The translations under genes were made by a program, and so were the position numbers. This document shows positions 34,684 to 46,000 of a stretch of DNA of 64,000 bases, in pieces (the first letter of the stretch is position 1; the number at the start of each line of letters is the position of its first letter). Location: assembly GCA_964036665.1 (NCBI GenBank), contig OZ038530.1:16328001-16392000 (forward strand), given 5' to 3'. The notes below the pieces were generated by a model. The model was given only the letters and a program-made list of their open reading frames with translations, did no database searches and was not told the DNA's origin. Source of the stretch: Gordius sp. MW1 (taxonomy: Eukaryota > Nematomorpha > Gordioida > Gordea > Gordiidae).

Positions 34684-36432
34684 TAGTGTTTCTATCTCGT
34701 ATCGTCTCGGTTTTTAAAGCAAAATTTCGTCCGGTCTCGGATGCGATTATGATAATCTCGATCTTGTCTCAGTCTGAAAAACTCTTGGTCTCGTCTCGAC
34801 GAAAATTCTTGACTTATCTCGACTTTTTAAAAAATATTATAAAAAAATAATAAATTCTCTTGATTTATCAAAATTATTACAAAGTGATAAATCTTGAAAA
34901 ATCGAAAATTGCAAAATATCTTTTTTAAAGCTTGAATGCAAACTTGATAAAGATTTAATGCGACACGCCATTTACAATATTAATCAATCAATGAATATAA
35001 CATTTTGTATAGAAAGTGCAGATTCAATAATATTATAATTAAACTTGAAGTAGATAATTAATTTTTTTTTTTATTTTAGCAGATTATAACAATTGCATCA
35101 ATTCTATGTCTATCAAATGTAAACTAAGAAATTTATATTTATAACTATATTTGACTTGGTTTCAAATTTGGGCTAATTGAGACTCTTTATTAACACTGGC
35201 TAAAGCTTAGAGTAGACCCTTTGTTCAAGTAATTCTAGTGAAATTACCATCAATTATAGTCCGTCGAATACATAGTGTTTATATTATTTTACAAAATTAA
35301 TAACTATTGCACTTATTAGAACGTTGTAAAAGAAACAAAGTAGAATTATTGTTGGAATAAGAAGCAATCATTATAATTAAAAAGTAACTATCAAGATATA
35401 TTTTAATCCATTTAATATTCCAAAAAAGTTATCTTCTATTTTTAACTAACTTTGCCATTTTTTTTAATACACAATTGCAACACCTATAGAAATTATAGTA
35501 AATTCGATTGCACCAGCCAAATGTTTTACAAAACAATGTAATAACACAATGTCTTTTAATTTAGGAGGCATTATGAGTTAAAGTATAATAACTTCTAGAA
35601 AATTAATGATTTAATCTATCACGGTGTCAACGAACACTCAAATATAATTTTGAAAGTAATATTTCGGCAGGCACAGCGCTACGGGTTTTGAAAATTTTAA
35701 GCCACCTTAGCTAACTTAAATGAGCGTAGCCAAGGGGGAAGGGAGGGGCGGATGCACCCCTCTAAATCCAAAAATTAATAGAAATTATGACTAAAAATTA
35801 AAAAAAAAGATTATTTTGCCCCTCTCTGAATCATTATTGCGTTCCTTTAATCCCAATGCTGGCTACGCCTATGAACTTGGATAATTCAGATTAATTAACC
35901 ACCAGTTTGATATTATCACATAATGCAGGATAAGAAATAACGAAATTAAAAAATGATTAAGTTATATTCGCTACTCCATCAGAACTCATTTTAAACTTAA
36001 ATTTTGTAATATATAATAATACTAGGGATACAAATATGTGATAAATACACATCAAACTATTTACATACTATATGGACCAATCCTACCTAAGTAAATGAAC
36101 TAAAATTATTAAATTTGAATTTTTTGCAAAATTAAATAATATTTATTACACTTGGCGTTTTTTTATATCATTCAAATCATATTCATTTACATTTAATATT
36201 TTAAATGTGAAACTTACAAAATAAAAAACACAATTAAATTTACTAAAATTTTATGATCAATAAAAAAAATTGAGTCGAGATCTCGCCAAAAAATGTCGGA
36301 TCGTCTCGTCTGGACATCCAATTCTCGCTTCGATCTCGGGTCCGTTTTACAAAATCTAGTCTCGTCTCGGGTTTTCGGGACAAGACGAGAGACGAGACGA
36401 CCAAAATTTTTCTCTGTTTTTCAGCATCACTA
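34684..36432 (-). mobile_element. hAT element, GAGACGAGA family, reversed copy
   Basis: Ends TAGTGTTTCTATCTCG (34684) and CAGCATCACTA (36432). Flanking octamers GTTTTGAG and ATTTTGAG match at 7 of 8. The subterminal blocks are TCTCGTCTCG-rich, i.e. opposite in orientation to 31087-32260. It holds a nested MITE at 35719-35873 and no readable transposase. Confidence 0.75.
35719..35873. mobile_element. small MITE of the GGGCGTAGCC family
   Basis: ATGAGCGTAGCCAAGGGGG on the left and TGCTGGCTACGCCTATG on the right are diverged family ends. The flanks share AACTT with an offset, so the duplication is uncertain. Confidence 0.55.
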
Positions 36433-37087
36433 ATTTTGAGGAAACTAGATTAGAAAGTTACCGAGATTTTGTTTCTTTTTTAAAAATCATTTATTTGGTT
36501 GTAAAATGATATGAATATTAATATGTACTTAACAGTATACTCCAATCGTGAATTTACAAAAGCCTTGTCTCTAAAAATATTGAGCTTTCTTAATTAAAAT
36601 CGTACATTTTGGCTTTAGCTTTTGCAAATAAGTTTCGATGAGTTCCATCATCAATATAAAGGATTTTATCTGAACTCAAATGTTATCTTTAAAACGAATA
36701 AATTGCTGAAGGTCACGATTTTTTTTTGTTAAGTAAAGGTATGAAACTAAATAGTATTAATACACAAGAATTAATAATTTAGTTTGCTGAAAAGAATATA
36801 TATATATATCGCAGCCTCTGTGACGCTATATTAATCATAGACATTTAAATTTTTCAAGCGCTGGCTATAAGGCATCTTAAGAAACACGATTTGAAAGAGA
36901 GGAAACAGTTTCTTCAATCTTTCCATCTCAGTTATATTTTTTCGCACTAAGATACATAGAAGAAGAATAAAAAAATCGGTTTATTTATAAATCAAAACCG
37001 AGAGTTGTCCTCCACTCTTCAACCAGGATATTATCTTACGAATTTAAATCCTGACTCAAACTAGGATGCTACTCAATTCCTAAATTC
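36433..37087. other. no gene seen
   Basis: AT-rich with a (TA)n run near 36800; nothing recognised. Confidence 0.4.
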
Positions 37088-37510
37088 ATGCATAGCTTTC
37101 GGTTTGCCGCAGTTCTCTTACACATAAAGGCTTTGACCAAGTGTGATGCTGGACTTACCTCTTTAAACGAAGAAATCAACTTTATCCTAGGCTCCACAAA
37201 CTGGCAACAAACTTACCCTCTAACAAAACTAGGGGTGGGGCTAGGCCTAGGCTCAATAGCCTTTGTTTCTCTTTCAGCCTTTTTATCGAGCCCTCTGTCC
37301 AATGAAGGCCTTATCTCATCATTAACCCTACAGCCTGACACAATGGAAGTTCTTCCTTAGCATCCCCTCTCAATTCTGAAGTAAACACAAAAAAGTGTTG
37401 GGGTGGCCTCCTGTCCGAGTGCTTCTTAAGTCTAAATAAAGGCACTTGTGCAGAGGAACTTCCAGCGCTTAGGAGCCTAGCTTCACGCTCGAATCACGCC
37501 TCAAAGGGGG
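37088..37510 (+). pseudogene. possible LINE-like retroelement fragment
   Basis: This is a GC-richer patch. Its plus-strand translation, WQQTYPLTKLGVGLGLGS then SLSAFLSSPLSNEG, resembles the LPL..GGLGLRS...AFLAS block that follows the reverse transcriptase in some retroelements. A second frame from about 37390 reads CWGGLLSECFLSL and ALRSLASRSNHASKGG, as expected a little further on. A stop and a frame change separate the two. There is no catalytic domain here, so the family cannot be fixed. Confidence 0.35.
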
Positions 37511-39021
37511 GACTTATATTTAATTCTTTCTTTAGGTCCTTTATATATTTTATTTTTCTCCAAGAATAAATTAATGATATCAATATTATCAATGCGATCA
37601 CACGCGTTTATTAAAAATACTGATGCGTGTTCATGTTGCTAAACAATCAAATATGGGGAGAAATAAATAAGTATAAGCGCGTCGGGGGGAGGGGGTAAAG
37701 TAACACACGTATTGAAATTAAATAGAAAGTAAAAGTATTACTATGAACTTAAGGTTACAGGAAAAGGGGTTACTCAGTCGTATAAGATATAAGATCAAAA
37801 GATCCGACAATGTTAAGAAATCTAACAATAAATGTTGTAATTAATCGAATGAAATACACTGTTTTACGAGGGGTTGGGGGAAATGGGGAATCCACGTATC
37901 AAGGGATACGATAGAAATAATGCTCCAAATTTTTTTTTTCATTGTAATGCAAGTGAATAAACGATTTCGGAAGAAGAGAATAATGGTTAATTGGCTTTTT
38001 GTTGAATTTCATTCAAAAATAAAAAAGTATATATTGGTATATATTTATAAATGTCATTTTGAGTCAGTTACTCAGCTATAGAATAATAACTTTCAATCTA
38101 AAAATATGTTATTTTTTAATAAACAAAATTATTAATTTTTGCCAAGGGGGTAAACTTTCCGTTTTTCTACCCCCTTCTGTACGCCTATGGCTCCGACGCC
38201 ATTATCTTTTATGAATATCTTAAAGCTTTTGTTTAATATAACGACACTTTTTTCTATATTAGTCTCTACACGGTTAACCAAATGCACGGATGAGCTTAGT
38301 TTTCAAAGCTTAAGAGAGAAATAGTATGTGATGTCAGAATATCAATGGATTGGCATCTTTTAGGATTATTTGAAAACTACCTTTTAGCTATAAGAAAGTT
38401 ACAGATTCATTGAATTACAATTTCTAATTTTATATGAATTTTGTATTTTTTATAATAAAAATAAAAAAGTATTTTTTAAAGCCACCCCCCTTAAAAAAAT
38501 TATGGCTACTTGCTAGTGAGATGCTATAAAGCTTGTCGAAACATAAGAGCCCTTTGAATGAATAATTTTGCATCTGACTTATATATTTATTGTCAAAAAT
38601 GTTAAGGTGGCCGCAGCTTTAAATTCAAAGCATTAAATTTAAACTAATTGCTTTTGCGACAACCCCTCCCATCCCCACAGAAAATACGGGAATTATAACA
38701 GCTTATTCTTAGAAAAATACAAACTTATTTAACAAACTATTGAGATATGATTTTGATGCATAGGTTAGGTTATACATTAAATTTAACTTCATTGGCATCG
38801 TTGGGCAACATTAATAAATATTTTGTGCTCTTCTTTTAAGTAAATTTATTGACTTTATGGTAAATTAGGCTTATTGTAAAGGCTGGGCTTTAACTATCTT
38901 CAAATAAGAGCATAATCAAAATTATTAAAATAAAATTTGCAAATATTCACAAATGATCTCGCAGACTATAATTACAAAGTGAAAATAATTTTTGACATAA
39001 ATTGAAAGGTGCAATCATATA
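37511..39021. other. 3' flank of the receptor gene, no gene seen
   Basis: Mostly AT-rich. A G-rich patch at 37680-37700 and a GCCAAGGGGG...TACGCC pair at 38140-38190 suggest a worn MITE, too degraded to call. Confidence 0.4.
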
Positions 39022-40392
39022 TTAGTGCCAAAATATTGTTTTATTAGTAACTGGCGAAGCTGGGGAAACCGAATTGTTTGGTTTCCACATAGCCCAAACT
39101 CTTTTAGCGTATTTAGATTTTTTGACTACTCCTAGCACTTGTTTCCTGTATTCGGGATTAAAAATACAATTGAGGTAGAAATTAAACGACGTGTACATGT
39201 ATTCTAACAGAGTGCACAAGGCGAATATAAGTTCACTTTCATTGGAGGATACCTTGAGTGGCAAAAAATCAACAGCCACCATATATACAGAAACGGGGAA
39301 AAGAAATATTATAAATTCTCCCATCATGATCCCTAACATGCGAACGCTAATTTTATATTCTCTAACTCTTTTCTCTCTCTTTATACTTATGGATTTTGGC
39401 AGGACCACAGGAATGCTAGGTGCAATTTGAGAATTTATAGCTCCATCTAATGTGGATATTTCTATTTTACTATTAACCACTACGTTGTCGTGGGCAATTA
39501 CTGTCATCGCTGATAATTGAGAAGGGCTTTCCTTAGTCATTCCGATGCTCATGGCTTCATGTATTGAAAATGCGGGTGAAGAATTTAGCTCTGGTGTTTC
39601 ATTTTTCAATCCTATTAGAGATTTGTGATATTTGAATGTCATGCATTTTAAAACGATTATTACTATTATAGGTATAAATTTCGTAAAGAGTTCTCTACAA
39701 ACTCCGTAAATGATCCACGCTGTCTCCTCTCTTTTCGATTTGTAAACCGTAAATTGTCTAATATATACAATAGTCCAGGGTAAAAATCCACACACGCTTT
39801 TGAAAGCTAAGGTTTCAAACCACCACCCAGCTGCCAAGTACCAAATTGCGACGTACATAAAGTAAGCAACTATCGTGATCTTCATTTTTTTTGTGGTAAA
39901 ATGTGTCCTATAGTACCAAGGGAATCGGGTTGCTATCATCTGCGTAGCTGCAAAGAGGACACAAATGGAGAAGGAAGCGTTAATGAACGAAAGTGCTATG
40001 GGGAAATGATAATGTGTTAAATATCGTTTCCATGCTGGGCGGCTAAACCAAAAAGGCTTCATGGTTAAATTGCCTATCATATCGATAACTGGATACAATA
40101 GCATGAAGTATGAATTTATCAGGTTAATCGTGTAGAGGGCTCGTGCTAATATTATTCGGGCGTAAATGGGCTTTTCGATACAAACCATACAAAGGCCAAG
40201 ACTGTTGCCTAAAATGCCTAAAATCCATACTAGTGGCGTTAGCACTTGAAAAATAAGAAATATTAACAAAGGATATTTAGGAGATTTTTCCCAAAGCCAG
40301 CACGTTGAATTTAAGGAGTGCGTTTCATTAAACTTAACAGTTAAATTTACTAAAATGAAGGTTAAAAGGGGATCAGTTAAATTGCTGGTCAT
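39022..40392 (-). CDS. rhodopsin-class GPCR, FMRFamide-receptor-like, intronless
   Basis: A single open frame of 456 codons; an in-frame TAA directly before the ATG fixes the start. The N-terminus carries four N-glycosylation sequons (Asn4, 16, 22, 28). Seven hydrophobic segments lie at about 41-72, 84-108, 132-156, 171-193, 235-253, 346-374 and 386-411. Family marks: GN at 62-63 in TM1, Pro241 in TM5, FLFP at 363-366 in TM6, and SFNFYLNCIFNPEYRKQ at 402-418, where peptide receptors have NFxxYC(x)F...FR. Loop 3 is long (about 90 residues). Unusual: the DRY triplet position reads Thr150-Gln151-Met152, and no Cys stands at the start of TM3, so the usual TM3-ECL2 disulphide (Cys201) is absent. 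The closest known type is the invertebrate FMRFamide-receptor-like group; the ligand is unknown. Confidence 0.8.
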   Translation of the reverse strand: MTSNLTDPLLTFILVNLTVKFNETHSLNSTCWLWEKSPKYPLLIFLIFQVLTPLVWILGILGNSLGLCMVCIEKPIYARIILARALYTINLINSYFMLLYPVIDMIGNLTMKPFWFSRPAWKRYLTHYHFPIALSFINASFSICVLFAATQMIATRFPWYYRTHFTTKKMKITIVAYFMYVAIWYLAAGWWFETLAFKSVCGFLPWTIVYIRQFTVYKSKREETAWIIYGVCRELFTKFIPIIVIIVLKCMTFKYHKSLIGLKNETPELNSSPAFSIHEAMSIGMTKESPSQLSAMTVIAHDNVVVNSKIEISTLDGAINSQIAPSIPVVLPKSISIKREKRVREYKISVRMLGIMMGEFIIFLFPVSVYMVAVDFLPLKVSSNESELIFALCTLLEYMYTSFNFYLNCIFNPEYRKQVLGVVKKSKYAKRVWAMWKPNNSVSPASPVTNKTIFWH

Positions 40393-43027
40393 TTAAATGC
40401 GCAAATGAAAGGTTGAAGAAAAATCTTTTGAATATCTAATCGATAAAGTAAGTGTATTGTTAGGGTTAACCTTTGGCATTAATGTATGACCAAGGTTAAG
40501 GGAGACACTAAAATATGGTATAAAATTGAACTGGCACCTCATGCCTTAAAAAATTAGGCAAGGCACTAGAAGTAGCGCAAAAATAATTGGGCCCATTAAA
40601 AATAATGGTTAATAATATATCATAAATGCTTAGTATTGAATAAGCAAGCAAGGTTAATTAGCATATTTTACTGATGGATTATTTATTTTGTCTCATAACC
40701 ACATCAAGCTAAACCTGAAATAAATTAAATATATTGACAAATAATTTATAAGTTTAAAGGCCTTTAGTTCGAAATAATCACTTAGAACTCGTAGGGATAA
40801 AAGCAATTATAGCTAGCACACGATAAATTCCTCTTTATTAAAAGTGTCATTATTTTATTAGGTTACATTAGTGGTTCTCCAGTGGTTTGGGGAACATATT
40901 GTCGCGGGCCATAGAGGTTAAAATCTTAATCAATTTTTTAATTATATAATAATACTAGCTTAATCATGCTTAAAAGTAAAATATATCATTATTTTTCCCC
41001 ATTTCTTGGTGTACATATATGAAATTTGTGCCAAATTTTTAAATAATTATGACTAATAGAAGATGGCATTCGTGCATTAAGTTATAATAAAAATCAATAC
41101 CAATAAGGACTTTTGTAAAGTTAATTATGAAAAGACACTATTTTATATTATAAAAGCAAATATTACAAAATAACCGGGTTTTTTAAATTAATAAATAATT
41201 ACAATGACTTTCGTCAGGTATATGAATAATTTATAATATAATATCATAAAAACAAATTTAATATTAAAGTTTATGTTAATAAATTACTTGTAAACGTTAT
41301 ATGTTGTTATAATTTTCGAGTCACATGCTAAAAGATAGGGATATATATGGTCAAATTAGTCTTTTATTAGAATTGCCTCTAGATGGCGCTAATTAAAGTT
41401 TAAACTTTTAAGTTTATTGCGGCACTCCTAAATGGGGTATTTATTAACTTCTTTAAATTAATAAATTAGGGTGTAAAAAGATTTTGAAAAGGGTTTAAGA
41501 GTTTCTTAGTCATGTTGGAACCATGACCATGAATTACACCATTTAATATCACAATACATTTGATAAGCAGTTTAAGGTCCAGCGGCACAATTGTCAATTA
41601 ATTCGATCAAAGTATCGAAAATCATATCGTAGAATTAATACCTGTAAAATTAAGTTTTATTTTTATTGACCTATTCTTTTTCAAGCCTTACTACAAGCAA
41701 CTTTTAGGCCGCAACTATCTTTTTTCGAGAACCAAATTAATATTGCGTTACTCTTTTTAATTGGTGGTTATTATCAATGAACCTCTTTATTAAAGTAAAC
41801 TGCATATCTCATGCCCATTTATTGATGTAATTTTATTAGCGATTATGTATTACTTTGAAGCTTAAATTTTATAAGTTTATAAAAAAGTGTCAAGTAGTAA
41901 GAATTGCTCGAGGGTAGGCAATGATCGAGAGCGATCCTAAATTATTCAGGGGCCAAAAATTATTGTTACCCTTAAATTAAAAATTCCATAGCAATTTATA
42001 CATAAGGGTGAGGAAGTAGAAATATATTTGTGGAAGAAGATATGGTTTATAAAAATATACAAGAATGTTTAAGTTAAAGCTGACAGAAATAATTGATGTC
42101 TATTTGAGGATGTTTAATATGTATAAACAATCTTTCTAATAAATTTATATTAAAGCCATAAATTTATTAATTGGTAACCTACTTAAAAGGCAAACCAAAT
42201 GTATTTGTTTCGGTTTTGTTATTCGCACCGTGTTAAAGGCTACCTTCTTTTTGGACCCGAGATTGGGGTGTGAATATTTTGCTGTTTGTGTTAAAACCAA
42301 ATCCAAAAGCGCAAAATATTGATTCGAGACTTTTCATTTAATGCCCTGCAAGCTCGGGTACTATATCCGTAGACTACATAGACTGCTCATGTCATATGTT
42401 TCACATGGTAAAATTTGTACCATTAAATCCACCGTTTTTAATTTAACTATTTCCCATTTCTTTCTGTAGTGTACCCCATTATTAAAACAGAAAAAGGAAA
42501 TTTCCCATAACTAAAAAAGAATGCTAATAAATTATTTAATAAAATGCAGATGGCACTAAATTTCTTTAACATCAAATCATCACATAATTATTTTTGTAAT
42601 TGATATATGTATTTAAATGCTGTTTTAAATGTTTAACAAGGTCAATTTTTTATTACGCATTAAATTATATATGTCTTTCTCTTATTTGTGCATATTTCCA
42701 AATAGTGGAAATATTGTACACCTATTTAAAGTTGATGAGCAGTCTATCTAGTCTATGATCCCACTTTCCATTCCTTGATTTATTATGTAAATATTATAGA
42801 TGATATATTTGTTAGCTCGAGGGCTACAATTTATTCAAATTTCAGATTAGATTCAAGAAGTTTCATAAACATGTTGTGGCATCGCAGATAATTAATTTAC
42901 AAGTAATTGTAAAATTTTTGTCGTTAAATATATAATTAAACATGCAATGTGTATAAGATATTTAATATGAATAATTGTTTGTTTGCATTTATAATCTCAG
43001 TCTAATCTTTACATATCACACGGCAGG
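40393..43027. other. intergenic, no gene seen
   Basis: AT-rich. It contains the receptor's 5' flank (right of 40392) and the 3' flank of the THSD7-like gene (left of 43028). I saw no coding frame, repeat family or RNA gene that I could support. Confidence 0.45.
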
Positions 43028-46000
43028 TCAAAGAAGGCAGTTTTTATAGGGGCACGGAGCTGACATTGATAATATAGGACAATTGCGTCCTAAGTGATTT
43101 TGTTTGTGAATGATTTTACGGTGCCTCGTCATCTTAAAACCTAAATTGGAACATATACATATAATATTACAAAACCTTCATAGATAAAAAAAATTTATCA
43201 GTTGTTGACTAACATTACTTATTATACTAAGATGATATCAACTTACCTTGCTTTAAAACTTGTCACGGAACAATTTAAATTAATTTAGACATCTTAGAAA
43301 TTAAAAATAATTTATAAAGTTCAAATTAAAAAAAACCTTGCCGTATTAAACGGGTGTCATTGATACATTTACAATTGTGATCGTTCCACTGACTCCAAGA
43401 ACTAACTCTGCAATCTCTGATATGTTCCTGAGGGCATACTTCATGATCAACGTGGTATATATGTCCCTATTAATTTCACGTGAAAATTAAAATTTTTGTT
43501 AACACACCTTCATTAAATTTAATCAAGACATCGGTCACTCCTAAGTCCGAAAAATCTTTATTTTTTAATAAAATTGTTGCTAAACTTTTTATAAATCATT
43601 ATTTTGCCCCCTCATTACTGCCCCTCTCTCCTTTAAAGCTAGGTAAACACATGAGTAAAAGTTAGTTACCTTAACGATATTTCTTTTTTGAAAGCATATT
43701 TATCTTATTATTTCTAAAAAATAATAATCAACGCTTAATCCAAAATCGTATTACCTTGTCATAATTGCACTTCTTCAGCAAAACTCGTTGTCTGTTTGAC
43801 GGGTTGATACAAAAGATATAACGAAAACGTCTACTTTTTAAGACAAGGGGAGAAGAGATGCTGGATTTCTAAAAATCATAAATCAAACATATGTAAGCAC
43901 ATTTTTACCGTTAGAGTATCGTTCGCAATAGGAATGTCGCTTATGCATGAACTCCACGCACTTTTGATTAGTTTATACTTGAAACAATTCTTCCCTTTAA
44001 CACAAGCCTCCCATTCATGTAGGTGGGGACACTGCCAAAACTTTTTTTTTGGTTGCCGGATTATAGTTCTATATCGCTGTCTAATGTTTCTGTGACAAGG
44101 CTAATAAGACACATATGTATTATATCAATCGGTTGTGATTATGATAAGTTGTTCAACAAAAGTATGTATATCAAATTTTTTAAACTAGCATAACTTTTTT
44201 TAATATAAAAATTTCCTTTATTTTAATTATTTTAATGATTTTCCAAAAATGTTAGACCGATAACCAAATCAATAAATCAATCATAAAAAAATACTTGTAG
44301 GCATTGAGTCCAGGGAGTCCACTCACTCGCGACACAATCATAAGGACAATTAAGATGACACTCTGTATATTCGTAATCCCATCTGAGCGTTCCATTTAAA
44401 AGAGAGTTACAGTGATGTATATCTACTTCATAAGTGCCATCGTTTTTAAACTCCAAACATCTATTTATAATATTTCAAAATTCTAATAAAGTTTTATGCT
44501 AATAAAATCTTGAGCCAACACATTGATCTAAGGTTATAACATGAAGTTTAACATAAGTTATATAATCAATTCGATCGGTGCTCGTCTAATTTATTAATAA
44601 ACTAAATGAGTTTTTTTTTAATATTACGGTATTACTTTTTAATTTCGACCACATAGCCCTTCCCACAACTAAATTCCTCAAGGTTTTGCATCTTAACATA
44701 GTCATCCGTTGTAGAATAGTTTTTAAGGCATTGGCGTTTTATGGGAATCTCTTGATATATGCGACATTCTCCAAAACAAGGCATCTTTTGTTGTATCTTA
44801 AAATAAGGATAAATAATTAACTATATTTGAGGCACACAAGTTACATCATGGGAACAGGGTCTGCCTCCATCCATGCTTTGGCTTTTTACTACACGGTCGC
44901 GATATGCGAGTCCTAAAGAACAATCATCTGATGTACAAGAGCTCCAACTTGACCATTCTGACATTTGACAATCTCTGGTACAATCAAGTGTGTAGCAACT
45001 TTCACGGAATCTATCTGTAAAATGGTTAGAATTGTTTATGCCAAGAACTATTTTAAAATAATGGACAAATGTACACATTCTGTGCATTATGTGATGTAAA
45101 CAATCAGTTATTGTTAACACAGTCAAAAAAGGATTAGACTTTCTTATTCTCATATCATGGTTCTTTCCCGGATACATTAAGTTTTTAGTTTCGACCTTTT
45201 ATAAAGCTCCATAACTTTAATCGTATCAATATATCTATATATATAAAGTAAAGTGTATGTGTGTATGTATGTGGATAAGGGCTAAATTCTGAAACTACCG
45301 GCCCGATTCGCGCGAAAATTTAGCCGTAGATGCCCAGGGCGGCCAGGGGTAAAATAGCTTTTTCAGATTTCTGAAATACCTTTTTGTTTTATAAATATCG
45401 GACATTTTGTTTTAAAAAAGGGCTAAATTCTGAAACTACCGGCCCGATTCGCGCGAAAGTTTAGCCGTAGATGCCCAGGGCGGCCAGGGTTAAAATAGTT
45501 TTTTCAGATTCCTAAAATACCTTTTCGTTTTAAAAATATCGGACATTTGCCAGTTTCATTTATAGCATCATATACAATAATGATGTCATACATACAAGGC
45601 TGAAGTTTTCTCGAATTAGATATAAGTATAATAAAAATGTTACAGTATACGGTCAAAATTATTTTAAATTAAATAATAAAATTTAAATTATGATAATAGC
45701 ATTAATTTAACAAAGTACTTTGCTTTATGTGTTTATATTTTGTATTTAGCGTGTTAATTCTTCCTACATTAAGTTCGTGAATTAATTCCCATAGGACAAT
45801 TATATTTAATCGCTCATTATGATCGAGGCATAACGATGAGCAAGTACATCACTTATATTATTGTATTTTCTAGAAATAATGTATATAGCAAAACAACGTT
45901 TGCCGGGTCAGCTAGTTATTTTATAAAACGAATCTTAATTTACAATTATTACAAAATTTCCTTTAACTTTTAATTAGACGTAGCTAGGAGGAAAAAAAGG

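Noticed and set aside
39191..39430. 79-codon plus-strand frame inside the receptor gene
   Set aside because: Antisense shadow of the intact receptor frame.
44797..44845. Reading through the 48-base intron of the THSD7-like gene (VTCVPQI then stop)
   Set aside because: Splicing at GTAACT/AAG restores the GGRPC...PCFGEC pattern of the family, so the read-through is taken as intron.
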